In this document: in pieces, positions 1-10,000 of the stretch | Numbering within the stretch: position 1 is the first letter of the stretch | Layout of the letters: every line of letters begins with the position of its first letter | DNA from: Zygnema circumcarinatum | Lineage: Eukaryota; Streptophyta; Zygnematophyceae; Zygnematales; Zygnemataceae | Direction: 5' to 3' | DNA: 64,000 bases | Assembly: GCA_037447605.1 (NCBI GenBank) | Contig: CM074814.1 | Span: 1,915,345 to 1,979,344 of the forward strand | Made by a program: the position numbers and the translations under genes | The notes under the pieces: model-generated | Told to the model about the DNA's origin: nothing | The model's input: the letters and a program-made list of their open reading frames with translations, nothing else | The model's database searches: none

Positions 1-70
1 AGTGAGGGGAAATGCCATAGGCATTTTTGGAAGTCCGTTGAGTCCGTTGAGTTCGACTACAGTTACCTCA

Positions 71-708
71 GCTTTCCTAGCCCTCTTTATCCCCGGCCTT
101 TCCTAGCCCTCTTTATCCCCGGCCTTTCCTAGCCCTCTTTATCCCCGGCCTTTCCTAGCCCTCTTTATCCCCGGCCTTTCCTAGCCCTCTTTATCCCCGG
201 CCTTTCCTAGCCCTCTTTATCCCCGGCCTTTCCTAGCCCTCTTTATCCCCGGCCTTTCCTAGCCCTCTTTATCCCCGGCCTTTCCTAGCCCTCTTTATCC
301 CCGGCCTTTCCTAGCCCTCTTTATCCCCGGCCTTTCCTAGCCCTCTTTATCCCCGGCCTTTCCTAGCCCTCTTTATCCCCGGCCTTTCCTAGCCCTCTTT
401 ATCCCCGGCCTTTCCTAGCCCTCTTTATCCCCGGCCTTTCCTAGCCCTCTTTATCCCCGGCCTTTCCTAGCCCTCTTTATCCCCGGCCTATCCCCGGCCT
501 TTCCTAGCCCTCTTTATCCCCGGCCTTTCCTAGCCCTCTTTATCCCCGGCCTTTCCTAGCCCTCTTTATCCCCGGCCTTTCCTAGCCCTCTTTATCCCCG
601 GCCTTTCCTAGCCCTCTTTATCCCCGGCCTTTCCTAGCCCTCTTTATCCCCGGCCTTTCGTAGCCCTCTTTATCCCCGGCCTTTCCTAGCCCTCTTTGTT
701 CCCGGCCA
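71..708. repeat. 26-bp minisatellite, about 24 copies
   Basis: A near-perfect tandem array of a 26-bp unit that begins CCTTTCCTAGCCCTC and ends TATCCCCGG. Copies are almost identical. One truncated copy lies near 480-495, a C-to-G variant lies near 660 (CGTAGCCC), and the last copy is degenerate (TTTGTTCCCGGCC). The pyrimidine/purine strand bias is strong. Such homogeneity suggests recent expansion or ongoing unequal exchange. No coding potential. Confidence 0.95.
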
Positions 709-846
709 GGGATAAGTCCAATTTTGTTCGTGTTAGTGTCTAATAAAGAAGGCCTGTTTGGTCAAATTCCCTTTCAGTCACTTTTGTTCATTCTGCATGG
801 TCAGTTTGTTTGACGATGGTTGTTTGTAATCGTACAAAGTGTTCTG
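709..846. other. spacer between two tandem arrays
   Basis: About 140 bp of unique AT-rich sequence between the 26-bp minisatellite and the 17-bp satellite. I see no gene, RNA or repeat in it. Confidence 0.6.
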
Positions 847-1732
847 CTGTATCGTTGGAGGTTCAATATCGTTGTCAGTACAGTATCGTTGGAGGTTTAA
901 TATTGATTTCGATGCTGTATCGTTTGAGGTCCAATATCGTTTTCAGTACAGTATCATTTGAGGTGCGATATCGCTATCGGTGTAATAGCGTTGTCAGTAC
1001 AGTATCGTTTGAGGTGTAATATCGTTATCGTTACCATATCGTTGGGGGTATAATATCGTTATCGGTACAGTATCGTTTGAGGTGCGATATCGTTATCGGT
1101 GAAATATCGTTGTCAGTACAGTATCGTTTGAGGTGCGATAACATTATCGATGCAACATCGTTGTCAGTACAGTCTCGTTGGAGGTGTAATATCGTTATCG
1201 GTGCTGTATCGTTGGAGATGCAATATTGTTGTCAGTACAGTATCGTTTGATGTACAATATCGTTATTGGTGCTATATCGTTGGAGGTTCAATATCGTGAT
1301 CGGTACATTGATCGGTACAGTATCGCTGGAAGTGTAATATCGCTATCGTTACAGTATCGTTGGAGGTATAATAGCGTTATCGGTACAGTATCGTTTGAGG
1401 TACAATATCGTTTTTGGCACAGTATCGTTGGAGTTGCAATATCGTTATCGGGACAATATCGTTGGGGATGCAATATCGTTATTGGTAGAGGGTTGTTGGA
1501 GGTGCAATACCGTTATCGATACAGTATCGTTGAAAGGTGCAATATCGTTAGTACAGTATTGTGTTGTCAGTACAGTATCGTTGGAAGTATTTCAGTACAG
1601 TATCGAGGTGCAATATCGTCATCGGTACAGTATTGTCGGAGCTGCAATATCGTTATCGTTACAGTTTCGTTCGAGTTGGAATACAGTACCAGTACAGTAC
1701 AGTACAGTACAGTATCAGTATCAGTATCAGTA
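847..1732. repeat. 17-bp satellite array, left block
   Basis: About 50 consecutive units keep exact 17-bp register. Typical units are CAGTATCGTTTGAGGTG, CGATATCGTTATCGGTG and TAATATCGTTGTCAGTA. The core ATATCGTT is conserved while flanking bases alternate, so higher-order 34- and 51-bp groupings appear. Because 17 is not a multiple of three, stop-free reading frames arise by chance on both strands; these are not genes. The block ends in a short AGTAC/AGTATC microsatellite at about 1685-1730. Confidence 0.93.
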
Positions 1733-2273
1733 CAGTAGACCCCCCCAATATTTTCGCCATGGTTTCGGCAAATATTGGGCGAAAATATTGGGTAGCGAAA
1801 ATATAAGGGTGTCCGTGTTAACAATAGGCGGGCGGTATTAGGTTAGAGTTACTGTGTGTCCGTACGTATCGTATCTTTCGTACCGTATCGAAGCCACGAA
1901 GAAGAGGAGTGGAACGAGCGCCTCTTACGGCGGCCCGTGCGGGAAGAGTCTTGAGCCCGTAACGGCTAGTACAGCTAGTACGGCTCGTAAGGTTAGTACA
2001 GTACGAATAGTACGGCTAGTACGAACCTTAAGGCTAGTATAGTACGGTTAATACGGCTAGTACGGTTCGTAAGGCTAGTACGGTACGGCTAGTGCGGTCA
2101 GTACGGCAAGTACGGCTAACACAGCCTTACCGTACAAAAAAAGTGGTTTTGGCAAAATCAGGGCGAAAATATTGGGTAGCGAAAATAAGAGGGGCGAAAG
2201 TGGTTTTGGCAAAATCAGGGCGAAAATATTGGGTAGCGAAAATAAGGGGCGAAAATATTGGGGGGGTCTACTG
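1733..2273. mobile_element. 541-bp pogo-like MITE with TA target duplication
   Basis: The element has perfect 26-bp terminal inverted repeats at 1733-1758 and 2248-2273 that start CAGTAGACCCCCCC and continue AATATTTTCGCC. It is flanked by TA at 1731-1732 and 2274-2275. A TIR starting CAGT with a TA duplication is typical of pogo/Tc1-mariner elements. The interior has repeated GGCTAGTACGG-like motifs (about 1960-2110) and a duplicated ~60-bp segment near 2142-2250 containing GGGCGAAAATATTGGG. No transposase frame is present, so it is non-autonomous. It lies inside the 17-bp satellite, which resumes on its right side. Confidence 0.85.
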
Positions 2274-2378
2274 TAGTAGTTGTATCAGTACAGTATCGTT
2301 GGAGGCATAATATCGTTAGCGGTACAGTATCGTTGGGGGTATAATATCGTTATTGGTACAATATCGTTTTGCATCGCC
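2274..2378. repeat. 17-bp satellite array, right block
   Basis: After the MITE the 17-bp units resume (CAGTATCGTTGGAGGCA, TAATATCGTTAGCGGTA and so on) for about six units before decaying near 2378. This continuity shows the MITE inserted into a pre-existing array. Confidence 0.85.
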
Positions 2379-2520
2379 AAACGCATCGTCACTGGTGTCG
2401 ACATTCGCGGACAAAAAAAAATCAAAACTTTCCGCGGAGAGGTGCGGCCCGTCGAGATCGGCCCGCGATCCAATAGCGATAATATCGACTGCCGGTAGGC
2501 GAGGGGCGCACCAGTGCTCG

Positions 2521-2582
2521 CCACGTGGCACTAAACACATGCCACGTATGCGGGGCTCGCAATCTCGAACCGCCACGTGGCA
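2521..2582. promoter_or_regulatory. G-box cluster upstream of the 2942 gene
   Basis: Two perfect G-box cores (CCACGTGGCA at 2521-2530 and CCACGTGGCA at 2573-2582) flank a third related GCCACGTATG at 2550-2559. In plants such motifs bind bZIP and bHLH factors. They lie 360-420 bp upstream of the ATG at 2942. The 2583-2941 stretch after them is GA-rich leader-like sequence with no recognisable gene. Confidence 0.55.
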
Positions 2583-2941
2583 GCCGGCGGGCGCGCCGCA
2601 GAGAGCCATCACTTGGTCGCCCGCCGACAGGGACCCGCGCCACTCGCCACCCCTCGGTCGCCGTCCCTAAGGGACGGGGTGGGGAGGGAGGGGATTGGGT
2701 TTGCACGAACGAGCGAGCTCAAGGAGAGGGGCAGGAGGAGCTTGGAAGAGCAGGGGCAGGCAGGGAGGGGCTGGAGAGGGAGCCGTAAGCAAGAGCTTAG
2801 GAGGAGGAGTCAGGAGTTTGGGGGCCGGGGCGGGAGAGAGGGGAGGATTGGGATGCAGAGAAGTGGACAAGGGAGCCTCGCAGGATTGAAGGTTGGAAGT
2901 AAGTGTGGCTGGGAGAAGAACGGTGGCAACGGTTTTGCAAT

Positions 2942-3917
2942 ATGTCGTCGCCACCGTCGCAGTATGCTTCAGGCAACCCTCAGATGACCGCATTCTACTA
3001 TTCGTTTCCCGTTTTTGGTGTGATTTTGCTAGGAGTCGCGTTCGCGCTAGGCTGTTTTGTGGCCATCCTTTGCCGTCAAAGAAATCTCAGCCGTCGCCAA
3101 GCTATGAGGATTGTACTTACTGGGAGAGGATTTCCACCGCGAGTTGAACGAGAAACTGTCCCCGTTGTTGGTGAAGTGGTACCACTGCATGAGATCAAGG
3201 TTGACAGCAAGACCGGCCAAGTTATGCATGTAAGTTCTGACTATTTTAACTTCGTGCAGCCGCAACAATTTAAGATCGCTGACTGATCGCATATCATTGA
3301 ACTTACTGGAATAGCTTGGTCTCACCTGCACCACTGTCCTAACCGAGTATTTGTAGGATAACATGTCACGGTTTTGCTATCAGGAAAGTCGGCGTTATAG
3401 ACTAGAGCTGTGGCGCCACACAAGCTCAGGCTTCATATCCTTTCAGTCTAGCGTGAACGGCGCGCAGATACCTGGCATTGTAGTTCAATGTGGAGCATTT
3501 ACGTGCTTTCCAGATGTATTTTTTGATACAGGTTTCTCGTATGCTCCTGTGACTGACAAATTTCGTATCGCAAAAAAACTCTACAGCGCAGGTGTCTCGA
3601 CTAGGCAGGGAGCAGCTTCTCCTTTTGGAGTATACACATCTTCAAGTTCCTCTTTTCAGTGCGTGGCATTTAGGTGTTGTTGTTTTCCCTGGGTTTGCAT
3701 GCAGGATTCTGATCTCCCGCTGGACTTCACCCCCGTCATTCTACCTGGGCAAGAACGACCTGGAGCGTTTGCCATATTGGAAACGCCAGCTACGGCTGAG
3801 CTTGCTCGGCAGCAAAGGAGCCTCTCCCAACTAACGGAGGGAGGACGGGAAGAGATTGGCGAAGCAAGCCCTCAAAGAGAAGGAGGCCCAAGTGTGCGTG
3901 TTGTGCAGCGGGAATAA
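2942..3917 (+). CDS. single-pass membrane protein, GLUTAMINE DUMPER-like
   Basis: Two exons, 2942-3229 and 3705-3917, joined in phase 0 (GT donor after CAT, AG acceptor at 3703-3704), give 166 residues. Residues 16-43 (AFYYSFPVFGVILLGVAFAL onward) form one transmembrane helix followed by basic CRQRNLSRRQ, suggesting an N-out, C-in topology. The second exon contains FTPVILPGQERPGAFAILETPA. This resembles the VIMAG...P...A...P block that follows the single helix of plant GLUTAMINE DUMPER proteins, which modulate amino-acid export. The match is by motif and architecture only, and the overall sequence is divergent, so another small TM family is possible. The start has no upstream in-frame competitor. 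AATAAA overlaps the stop codon at 3913-3918. Confidence 0.55.
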
Positions 3918-4303
3918 AGTTCACCTAGTTGGGTCAATGCACCTTGATCTGAAGGTCAGGCCAATGTGAGGGACGAGAGCTCACGACACGGAGAAAAGGT
4001 GGAAGAGAGGTAACAAAAGGGTTTATGTACAATATTTTTCTAGTACCATGAAACAAACAATCATGACTGGAGACGGGTAAGAGGAAGCAGTGTGCTTGGA
4101 CGAAACCGCTACTCCGTATAAATGAAAATATTACATTGAACCACGTTAACGATGCACCGTGGAGTCGGAGGCTGGTCTACGTCCTGCAGGTCTACGTCCT
4201 GCATTATTGAGGTAGATTACATTAGACGACAAAGATTGGCATAGAGGAATACAATTTTGACACAAGTTGGCGCAATTGACACAATCGGACCTAAGAGGAG
4301 CGG
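3918..4303. other. convergent intergenic gap
   Basis: 386 bp between the stop of the + strand 2942 gene and the stop of the - strand CDC14-like gene. It presumably holds both 3' UTRs. It contains a short direct repeat (GGTCTACGTCCTGCA twice near 4172-4205) and nothing else that I recognise. Confidence 0.6.
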
Positions 4304-6113
4304 CTACGAAGAATTGAGAATGAGTTGTGAGTAAGCTCGCAAATTCGCAGCAGTTGGGAGACCTCCTGCCACTCCATTTCTAAGTAGAGTCGCAACTTCA
4401 TTGCCGAGGCAGGCGGCCGCCTCGCCAAGTACATCGTCACGTCTTAACAAGCCACCTTCCATAGTTCGTCCCTCTGTGCTGGGGATGGTTTGCTCCACCA
4501 GGAGCTGCAGGAATTCAGCACATTTCAATCTGCAGGATTGCAAAGAGCGACAAAGTCACACGGCTTACTGTAGCTCAAGCAAGAGGTTTATAACAAACGC
4601 AGTGTTAGGCGGCAGTTAACTTGTGGCTCACAGTTGCAGTTTTAGTCAAATAAGCTGAGTTTCAGGCAGTCAGATATTACACATGTCCTCCCGAGTCTGT
4701 CTGCAGCAACAGTAACAGCAAATGCAACAATTAAAGAAGTATATAAGAATAAGAATGTAGTTCTCAGTGCAATTACCTCAACGTTATGTCGGAAAGGCGG
4801 TTTTTCAATAGGCGAGCCACACGTGTGACGCCACCCACTTCTCTAAATGTCTGCCAGCAAGCAAGCACACATCTGGATTGAATAGATGATTCCCAACACG
4901 CTTGTAAACTGCTCTGTTGGCTGACCCACCCGTGATTGAAAAACATACCTGCTGGGACCCAGGGCAATCTAAAAGCACTGCCAAAAGTGCATCCAAACTC
5001 GCTGACTGCACAGTAGAACTAACGCCCTTCATCTCCAGTCGGTCCAAAAGCTCCTGTAAAAGACAGTCGAATATTCTTCATAAAGCTTCTGTGGTGATTG
5101 AAAGTTGGTTCTACCAGTTAATGTTTACTTAACCGACGATTCAGAACAACTCGACTTTACAAATTTAAAAACGATTTGAGATTCTTAATAAATCATTCAT
5201 CTAGAGCGAAATCAACGGGAATAATACTCCTTGCAAGGCACCATCACCAGAATTGGACTATTGCAAGCTTAGTATTCGTTGGACACTGCGCAACGTTGTC
5301 CGTGTGTTGAGTTACAATCCTCATGTTCCACGAAAAATACTCTAGGGCACATGTTTTGTGGTCCACGATTGTATGTCTTGGTTCCCAAGTACAATAAAGA
5401 AGCGAATGGCCGACTCTGTTCTATTCAGACTTCCGTTGCAGCTTTTCCCAAATCTGTGCCAGTGCTGGTTACCTTTGCAGCACCATGGCGAGCACCCAGG
5501 CTGCGGCTGGAAGGGTCAAGAATGCAGCAACCCTCCAACAAGCGCAGAGCCCCAAACGTATCCTCCTCACTGCTGGATTGCCATACAGTTTCCACATTGT
5601 GCTTGTCTGGCAGTTCCGTATTCGATTTGGCCACTGAAAGTGAATTTTCAAACAGCACAGGAACAACTGGCAAAAGGACATGAAAGCGAAATGCAAAGAA
5701 TGAGTAAGAAATTAAGCCATTTTTTAAAACAATCTCCAACCAGAACTACTACTTAGGTTAGCCGAATGCCAAGGAAGAGACGTGCTAAGTGCCCCTTGGT
5801 ATAATCCTTTCACACTGCAACTGCCAAAATAGGCCATACTCTGCAGGTCAGGATAAAGCTGGCTGTCGCAAAAAAGCGGTCCAAGATCGTCGGAGGCCGA
5901 CACAGTCTCCAGCAGCACAGCCAGTCGCCGCACCCCTCCCAAGCGCACGTGCGAGAAGGGCGAGGTGGCGTCCCGCAGCCCGGCGCGCAGGCGGAAGGAG
6001 AGCTCCCGCGTGAGGCGCTGCGCCGAGAGCGCAAAGCGTAGGGCCGCCAACGCCGGGCCCTCCCCTCCCTGCGCGCCCGCGCCCGCCTCCCATGGCGCCG
6101 CCGGCAGCTCCAT
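4304..6113 (-). CDS. CDC14 SIN-component-like ARM-repeat protein
   Basis: Five exons on the minus strand (5840-6113, 5473-5666, 4949-5053, 4777-4850, 4304-4529) all have GT-AG borders and matching phases, giving 290 residues. Landmarks are SPFSHVRLGGVRRLA, LLEGCCILDPSSRSLGARHG, LDALLAVLLDCPGSQQ and TFREVGGVTRVARLLKNR. They follow the order seen in the Pfam family named for fission yeast Cdc14, the septation-initiation-network subunit that partners Sid1 kinase (unrelated to Cdc14 phosphatase). In plants these are ARM-like proteins of poorly known role. The start at 6113 was chosen because upstream codons run into promoter-like sequence. Its start codon lies 930 bp from the TWD40-1 ATG on the other strand, so a bidirectional promoter is likely. 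Gene structure confidence is high; cellular role is inferred from the family. Confidence 0.82.
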
Positions 6114-7042
6114 GGCGCCCTCCCCTCCTCCCTTGCTCCACTCCTTGCCTCTACTCTCCTCCCCTCTCCTTCCTACGGTACCTCCTCCGGTCCTCCCCCA
6201 CCCCCCTCGGCCTAAAGGGTCCGAGCAAGGCCGAAGAGGCGAGGTGCTCTTAACGACAGCGGAGACCCAATCAGAGCGCGCCACGTGGGAGACATTGCAC
6301 ACGTGGCATAGTGCGATTGGCAGAATCGGACACCGGGACACTAAGGGGACACTTTCGTTCACAATGTCTTTGGAATTTGTTTCCAAGCCCTCACCTGGAA
6401 ACACCCCATGGCCATCGCCCCATACATGGACATGGGCCACTGGCATGGGCCACACGGGACATGGACCACATGGCGACCTAGACCATTTGTGACTGGTTGC
6501 CATGTTTTTTTCCATGTACACTATTTGATGGCATCGCCATGAAACATCGGTGAGGCCATAGCCATCGTCGTCGTGATGTGACTTGCATAACCTTTACTGG
6601 TGCTTTCATGTCGACCCTTTTCTATGTACATTTGATTGCGTCGCCACTCGCCACCAAGAGATCCATGTCACTCCACTTTACAGTGAGCAACGAGTGTTGA
6701 ATGTTTGATGTTTCCTCCTGGTTCATGCGTCACGGCCAGGCCCAGGGGTCATGACCCCGTGGGCACAGCCGTATGCTAAAGCGTGTCTCGTGCAACCATC
6801 ATGCCCGCATGGCTGCATGATGGCTATGGATGCATGATGGCTATGGATCCATGATGACGATTCGGGACATGGGCGCGTGCGTGGCAGAATGGGCATGCGG
6901 GCGCCTGTCATTTGCCAAAACGAGCTGAACGGGAGGGAGAGCCGCTCCCGCTCGCGCCTGTTGCGACGGTTGCGCGCCCCGCCTCTGAGAAGGCCCGCAG
7001 GGAGTGAGGGAGGGAGGGAGGGAGGGAGAGAGGGAGGGAGCC
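6114..7042. promoter_or_regulatory. divergent promoter region, CDC14-like / TWD40-1
   Basis: 929 bp between two head-to-head ATGs. Near the CDC14-like end are two G-boxes, CCACGTGGGA at 6281-6290 and CACACGTGGCA at 6298-6308. The middle has several CATGGGCCA/CATGG repeats (about 6405-6480). The TWD40-1 end has a GGGA microsatellite leader at 7006-7040. Large open frames on both strands here lack homology and coding character. Confidence 0.5.
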
Positions 7043-10000
7043 ATGGAGTGGGTGGCACGGCAGCATTTGGACATCCACCTCCATGCGCAGTGCGCAGCTT
7101 TCCACCCTCGCCATCCTCTCTTTGCCGTCGCACTGCGCTCCTCCATTGTCGGTGAGGCCTCTTGCACCGCCCTCTCTTGTAGCGCTGAGAGCGACACGCG
7201 AAACAGACAGTTGATTTGCGCTGTGGACATACATTCATTGGAAACTTTGGATTGGCATCTCAAACTTCTGAGTAAAGCTCATCAGCACTCATTAGGAAGG
7301 CACATCGGTATCGGGGAAGCCAACAATGAAGCACTACGAAGCATAAAAAATGGAAAGAAAACAAAATATCTAGCAAGCCGGAGAAGGCTGTTTAATGAGC
7401 ATGCGCGTTTTACGTCGTTGAGGCAGTTGTTCATTTCACGACTACAGGCAAACAGAAAAATTCCTTTGCAAAGATGCACATTCCTGCAGTTCATTCAAGC
7501 GTTGACAATACATCCATAATTTTGAGAGGATCATTAGCTTTGTCACACTTGAAGTTGCAAACGAGAAACGCCAGTTGTTGTTTTTATAAATGTTTGATCC
7601 CCATCACTGAAGCCAACAGTCTAGGTTAGTTTTGTTTGTTTAATAACATGTTATATATGCATTCCTCTTAGTGCTACTCAAATTTCTATGATGGATGAAT
7701 GTCAGCTCCATGCTCACTGCTCGTGCCTGTTCACGATTTGCCATTTTTTCATCAGTATTTTTAGCGACCTTTTCATTAAGACTTGCACCACCGGAACATG
7801 TTCACGTTCACTTTCACGTGTCGTCATGCTCAAAGTCTTGAGACGAAGTTGGCCGTTTGAAAAACCTGATGGAAAGCTGACATACGGTGAAGTGATCAGA
7901 AATATTAAAATGTAAGGCTGATTGCATGCATTTTGAAATCCTCCAGATTGAAGTAATATGCAACCTTTGGAGGTTTTGCGAGGCCGAGCCTTGGAATGCG
8001 CCACATGATTGAAGCATGTTTCGTACTTGGATTGTGTTGAATCAGATAATTTCAGCTGTGCAAACTCCTCATCGTCATGGGTTGTTTTTCCTGCTTGCTC
8101 TCAAAGTGCATATTTTCTTCACATCACTGATGGTGGGTAATAGCCTATTCTGGGGTTGAAAATTCCGACTGACTCTGGAGCTGTATATGATGTTAGTGGG
8201 TTTGAGAATTTTCTTCCGATCGAAGGCATTTAGGGAGTTGCGTGGCACACTCCAAATGGCACACTCCACTTAACTGTGACATAGAGAATTGATTGGCATG
8301 AACGGAAAACTTCTGCTTGTGAGAGAGTGATGGACTTTCGCTCCATGTTTCAAGTGCGAATGCGGATGTTTACACGCCCTAACAAATGTCGTTTTAATGC
8401 AGAATATGACATTCTCACTGGATGTAAGCTCTCGAGCGTGGACATGGGTGGCCTGGTCATTCGGATGGCGTACAGTCCTGCCGGAGGACACGTCATTGTG
8501 GCCGTGCTTGAGGTCAGTCCGCTTGTCGTCAATATTAAGAAAGACCTCTGTCTGTCAGTTAAGTTAGTTGGGAAAATGCGAACCTCGAGTCTGGTTGAGC
8601 TTGAAGAACAAAGTAAAGCAAATAATTTCAATTGGGCCACTTAATCTCATTCGCCTTAACATTATGTACCTTGACTTGTTCACTCGAACAGGACCTTACC
8701 ATCCGATCATGGGACCTTGACACAGAGCACACATATATTCTCTACTCACCCCCTGATATCAGGAAAGCAGACAGGCCTGCGGAAGTGCACATTGCACTGA
8801 CTCCTCTCCGCCGATGGCTCTTCTTCGCAGCACATCGCCGTTCCGTTGTGAACGGTGAGACTTTTCATGATTTGGGCTGTCACACAGCTGAGACTCTCTT
8901 TCTCCAGTACTAGAATGTTTTGCTACCTCTGGTCTCAACCGTGGCCGTTTGATGCAAAGCGCTACGTGGAATCCTTTGAATCGATGCCACTGTTCGATTG
9001 GATCTGCAACAAGCTTCATCCTGTCAAGGCTCTCTTAGTGTTTCTGAAGTTGCTTTCGCTTCAGGAAGGCGAAGCTGTTAAGTGTAGAGTAGCCGATAAC
9101 TAACGACTCGAGTTGTTACTAATTCCTGCACTCATGTCTGCTCTGTGTCAGTGGTGGGGACTGTGGAGGGATTACGGCCTGCAATGAAGCTAAAGACCGA
9201 TTTGAAGAAACCAATAACAGGGCTGGCTTGCCATCCCCGACAAGCAATTTTGGTGAGCTAAGGCATCAGGTCCAAAGAGCTGAAGATGGCTTCCTTTACT
9301 GCAAGTCGTCATCTTTCAGAGAAAAGTTGGCGATTATTGGTTAGGTGCGAGCATAGGGGAGATGCGTGCATGGCAGACCTGCCTTTTTTTTTTTTCAAAA
9401 GGAGAACTCAATGTTTTCTCCTTTTGCATGGGGAAGATGACACTGGCAATCCGACGCTGATATGGTGCCTATGATGGTGACAGTATGTGGCCTATGCTGA
9501 TGGTATCATTCGCGGACACAGTTTGGAGTCCTTTGCAGTGGTTTACGTGCTTGCAGGTGAGAACACCTCGTTTATGACTAATGACTATATGTGATCCTTG
9601 CAGCGTTAACTGCTGGTTGTGATTGCCTGTGATTCACTGGATCCACATACTCATGCCCAAAAAGACAGCTGTTATGTGACCTTCTCATTGCTCACGACCC
9701 GTGGACTTGTCACGTGGAGGCATGCTGCACAGTAAAAGACTCTAAGATCCCTAAAACCCCCTCCCACTTCCCCTTCCCCTTCCCCTCCCCCTCCCGCAGT
9801 GGAGGACATTTCTGTGAAGCTTGCTGGAGCAGGAGCCATCGCTTTCCACCCCACCCTGCTGCTCATGTTTGTGGGCGACCGAACCGGGAGCCTTATCGCA
9901 TGGGATGTGTCCGTACCGACGCGGCCGGCCCTTGTTGGCTTGTGAGTGTGCTGCTCTCACTCTTGCCTAGTTCTTCTCATGCCTTGGACTTATGATTCTT

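Noticed and set aside
810-1841. Several overlapping open frames of 60-170 codons on both strands
   Set aside because: They lie wholly in the 17-bp satellite; the frames are periodic (QYR, YRYR motifs) and exist on both strands.
1-2400. Considered whether the repeat block could be a CRISPR-like array
   Set aside because: Repeats are contiguous without unique spacers, and the genome is eukaryotic.
2353-2993. Frames of 90-136 codons upstream of the 2942 gene
   Set aside because: GC/GA-rich promoter and leader sequence with frames on both strands, no family match, and overlap with the G-box cluster.
5965-6492. 175-codon + strand frame over the CDC14-like first exon and promoter
   Set aside because: Antisense shadow of a well-supported exon; Pro/Ser-rich composition follows from GC-rich reverse complement.
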